From assembly GCA_900771045.1 (NCBI GenBank), contig CAAGMM010000222.1, positions 1 to 8,331 of the forward strand: a stretch of DNA of 8,331 nt. The letters are read 5' to 3'. This DNA comes from Bacteroidales bacterium. Lineage in GTDB: Bacteria; Bacteroidota; Bacteroidia; Bacteroidales; F082. The position numbers and the translations under genes were made by a program. Under the pieces are notes generated by a model that was not told the origin of the DNA, ran no database searches, and saw only the letters and a program-made list of their open reading frames with translations. Below are positions 6,290 through 8,331 of this stretch, piece by piece (within the stretch, counting starts at the first letter, position 1; every line of letters starts with the position of its first letter).

Positions 6290-7807
6290 TTATTTTAGGG
6301 TTTCCACGCCTTTTTTTATCCTTCTGAGCGTTTCCTCTTTGCCCAAAAGTTCGATTATTTCGCCGATATGCGGTCCTTTTCCGGCTCCGACAAGCATCAG
6401 TCGAAGTCCGTTCATAACAGGTCCCATGCCCAATTCGTTGGCGTTGATCCAGTCGTTGAGGGTCGCGTCTATCGTCGCAAGGTCGAAAGTCTTGATGTTT
6501 TCAATGACGACGGCGGCCTTTTTCATCAGTTCGGCTGAATTTTCCTTCCAACGTTTCTTCACCGTAACTTCATCATATTCAGTCGGTTCTGTAAAGAAAA
6601 AGAAACTCTGTTCCCATAATTCCTTCACGAAATTGACGCGGTCTTTCACCAAAGCGGCGACTTTTACGACGAAATCTTCGTCGGCATCGATATTTTTCTC
6701 GTCTTTTAACCACTGACGATATTCTTTTCCGACTTCCGCCGCCGATTTGCGCATCAGATATTCGTGGTTGAACCATTTTGTCTTTTCGACATTGAAACGT
6801 GCGCCGGACTTGTTGCAGTGTTCAAACGAGAAAGCCCGTATAAGCTCATCCATTGAAAAGATTTCCTGTTCGGTGCCGGGATTCCAGCCAAGCAGGGCGA
6901 GCATATTGATGAAGGCCTCCGGATAATATCCTGACTGTCTGTATCCTGATGAGACCTCGCCTGATTTCGGGTCCTGCCACCTCATCGGGAAGACGGGGAA
7001 TCCGAGACGGTCGCCGTCGCGCTTGCTGAGTTTGCCGTTGCCGTCGGGTTTGAGCAGCAGCGGAAGATGTGCAAATTCCGGGGCTTCCCATCCGAAAGCC
7101 TTATAAAGCAGCACGTGAAGCGGCATCGACGGAAGCCATTCCTCACCGCGGATGACGTGGCTTATCTTCATCAAATGGTCGTCAACGATATTGGCGAGAT
7201 GATATGTCGGCATTCCGTCAGACTTGAAGAGAACCTTGTCGTCGAGCGTGTCCGTATTGACTTTGATGTCGCCGCGGATTATATCGTGCATTTCGACAAC
7301 CTCATTTTCGGGCATTTTGAAGCGGACGGTAAACGGTGTTCCGCCGTCAATGAGCCTTTTCGTTTCTTCTTCACTCATTGTCAGGCTGTTACGCAATGTT
7401 TTTCTACTCTTGTTATTGTAGATGAAAGTCTGTTTACGCGCTTCGGCCTCCAACCTATATTTATCGAGTTCTTCAGCCGTGTCGAAAGCGTAATAGGCAC
7501 AACCTTTTGCGATGAGTTCGTCGCTGTACTGTTTGTAGAGATGTTTGCGGTTGCTTTGTTTGTATGGGCCGTATTCGCCTCCGACGTAATCACTTTCGTC
7601 GAACTTTATGCCGCACCAGTCGAGCGATTCGACGATATATTTCTCCGCGCCGGGAACAAAGCGCGTCTGGTCGGTATCTTCGATACGGAGAATCATTTTT
7701 CCGCCGTTTTTCTTTGCGAAAAGGTAGTTGTAAAGTGCCGTCCTGACTCCGCCGATATGAAGCGGGCCGGTAGGGCTTGGTGCAAAACGAACGCGTATAT
7801 CTTTCAT
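6290..7807 (-). CDS. gltX: Glutamyl-tRNA synthetase (GluRS)
   Basis: Class I synthetase that charges tRNA-Glu with glutamate in the cytoplasm. The protein has 505 residues, slightly longer than the ~470 of E. coli GluRS. The N-terminus VRFAPSPTGPLHIGGVRTALYNYLFA carries the HIGH motif as HIGG (17-20). LRIEDTDQTR (40-49) and HLANIVDDHLMKISHVIRGEEW (203-224) are class-typical, and KLSKR (259-263) is the KMSKS motif. The segment after it (GDRLGFPVFPMRW and SGYRQSGYYPEAFINMLALLGW) matches Bacteroidota enzymes as I recall them. The C-terminal third is the helical anticodon-binding domain. I chose ATG 7807; an in-frame TTG at 7816 would add only three residues. It starts 17 bp after the stop of the LRR gene and ends 16 bp before folB. 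No sign of a truncated or duplicated domain, so there is no reason to suspect a glutamyl-Q type enzyme. Confidence 0.97.
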   Translation of the reverse strand: MKDIRVRFAPSPTGPLHIGGVRTALYNYLFAKKNGGKMILRIEDTDQTRFVPGAEKYIVESLDWCGIKFDESDYVGGEYGPYKQSNRKHLYKQYSDELIAKGCAYYAFDTAEELDKYRLEAEARKQTFIYNNKSRKTLRNSLTMSEEETKRLIDGGTPFTVRFKMPENEVVEMHDIIRGDIKVNTDTLDDKVLFKSDGMPTYHLANIVDDHLMKISHVIRGEEWLPSMPLHVLLYKAFGWEAPEFAHLPLLLKPDGNGKLSKRDGDRLGFPVFPMRWQDPKSGEVSSGYRQSGYYPEAFINMLALLGWNPGTEQEIFSMDELIRAFSFEHCNKSGARFNVEKTKWFNHEYLMRKSAAEVGKEYRQWLKDEKNIDADEDFVVKVAALVKDRVNFVKELWEQSFFFFTEPTEYDEVTVKKRWKENSAELMKKAAVVIENIKTFDLATIDATLNDWINANELGMGPVMNGLRLMLVGAGKGPHIGEIIELLGKEETLRRIKKGVETLK

Positions 7808-7824
7808 ATTCAACAACTTTTAAT

Positions 7825-8331
7825 TTAATAATAGAGAATATTCAAATTTGGCCTTCTGCTTCTCAATTCATCAATCTTTTTTTGTTTGACGCGGCTGTTA
7901 AAGGCTTTCAGGGATTTCAGCGACGGGATGTCGGCGACAGGCGAAATATCCTTCACAGCCGTATTTGCTATTGACAGTTCCTCAAGTTTATTGTGATTGG
8001 CAAGTGCTTTGATTTTAGATACAGACGTACTGCTGATGTTCAATGTTTTAAGGTCGTACATTTTCTCGATGGGCGAAAGATCTTTGACCGGCGTTCCCTC
8101 GATATTGAGATTCTCCATCTTATACAGAACTGCGACGGCTTCGAGGTCGGCGATAGGGTTGGCTGCTACCGAAAGTTTCGTCAGGAACGGGCATTGTGCG
8201 AGAGGTGTGAGGTCGCTGACGTAATTGTTGTCAATGACGAGTTCTTTAAGGAAATGAAGTTGCGTCAGTGGCTCGATATTCTGAAGTTGTCTGTTCGGGG
8301 CGATGACGGTTTCCAAATCCGCGACGGCCTG
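7825..8331 (-). CDS. Leucine-rich repeat protein, N-terminus cut by window edge
   Basis: The frame is open from the stop at 7825 to the right edge (168 residues seen), so the true start lies outside the window. The sequence is almost entirely leucine-rich repeats of exactly 22 residues, of the SDS22/internalin-like class, with a pattern close to LxxLxIxxxxVxDLxPLxxxxx. Six full repeats cover 7921-8316, beginning LETVIAP, LKELVID, LTKLSVA, MENLNIE, LKTLNIS and LEELSIA. A final degenerate repeat (LKSLKAF) leads into a basic tail (KQKKIDELRSRRPNLNILYY). Such solenoids bind other proteins; the ligand and the upstream domains cannot be told from here. No signal peptide or membrane anchor is visible in this part. 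It precedes gltX by 17 bp and is probably co-transcribed with it. Confidence 0.88.
   Translation of the reverse strand, partial: QAVADLETVIAPNRQLQNIEPLTQLHFLKELVIDNNYVSDLTPLAQCPFLTKLSVAANPIADLEAVAVLYKMENLNIEGTPVKDLSPIEKMYDLKTLNISSTSVSKIKALANHNKLEELSIANTAVKDISPVADIPSLKSLKAFNSRVKQKKIDELRSRRPNLNILYY
7921..8316 (-). repeat. Six in-phase 66-bp coding repeats (22-residue LRR units)
   Basis: Six consecutive units of 22 codons each lie within the LRR gene with no insertion or deletion between them. Similarity is at the protein level (leucine/isoleucine positions, frequent DLxP or DISP); the DNA units have diverged, so this is an old array and not a recent expansion. Confidence 0.8.

Noticed and set aside
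7808..7816. TTG start three codons upstream for gltX
   Set aside because: ATG 7807 fits the usual GluRS N-terminus and TTG starts are rarer; the difference is only three residues.
7067..7828. Plus-strand open frame of 253 codons
   Set aside because: Antisense shadow of gltX; the gltX frame carries the HIGG and KLSKR motifs across the same bases.
8314..8316. TTG at 8316 as the start of the LRR gene
   Set aside because: The frame stays open to the window edge and the upstream codons (QAVAD) continue the repeat pattern, so this is an internal leucine codon.

Overview
The window reads as an ordinary chromosomal segment of a Bacteroidota bacterium, most likely a Bacteroidales-type organism. The evidence is a secreted protein with a C-terminal type IX secretion (T9SS) sorting domain, promoters of the Bacteroidota form (-7 box TAnnTTTG), start codons without a clear Shine-Dalgarno sequence, and Bacteroidota-style versions of LeuRS, GluRS, LspA and a DksA/TraR-like protein. 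It holds eight protein genes. Two are cut by the window edges: leuS loses its C-terminus at the left edge and an LRR gene loses its N-terminus at the right edge.

Layout from left to right. (1) 1-2984, minus strand: a small predicted lipoprotein gene followed two bases later by leuS, apparently one transcription unit with a promoter at about 3010-3042. (2) 3018-3255: a short intergenic gap filled with three different short tandem arrays with 7-, 7- and 8-bp periods. (3) 3256-4272, minus strand: a DksA/TraR-like regulator gene followed six bases later by lspA. (4) 4273-4452: an AT-rich divergent promoter region. (5) 4453-5835, plus strand: the only plus-strand gene, encoding a secreted thioredoxin-like protein with two FN3-like modules and a T9SS tail, ended by a strong hairpin terminator. 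(6) 5920-8331, minus strand: an LRR protein gene, gltX and folB in a tight run with gaps of 17 and 16 bp.

Most genes are housekeeping: two aminoacyl-tRNA synthetases, lipoprotein maturation and folate synthesis. The less ordinary items are the repeat-filled gap, the paired FN3-like modules that each carry a similarly placed insert, the cysteine-free DksA-like protein, and the uncharacterised lipoprotein in front of leuS. I found no mobile element, CRISPR array, phage gene, RNA gene or clear new multi-gene system.
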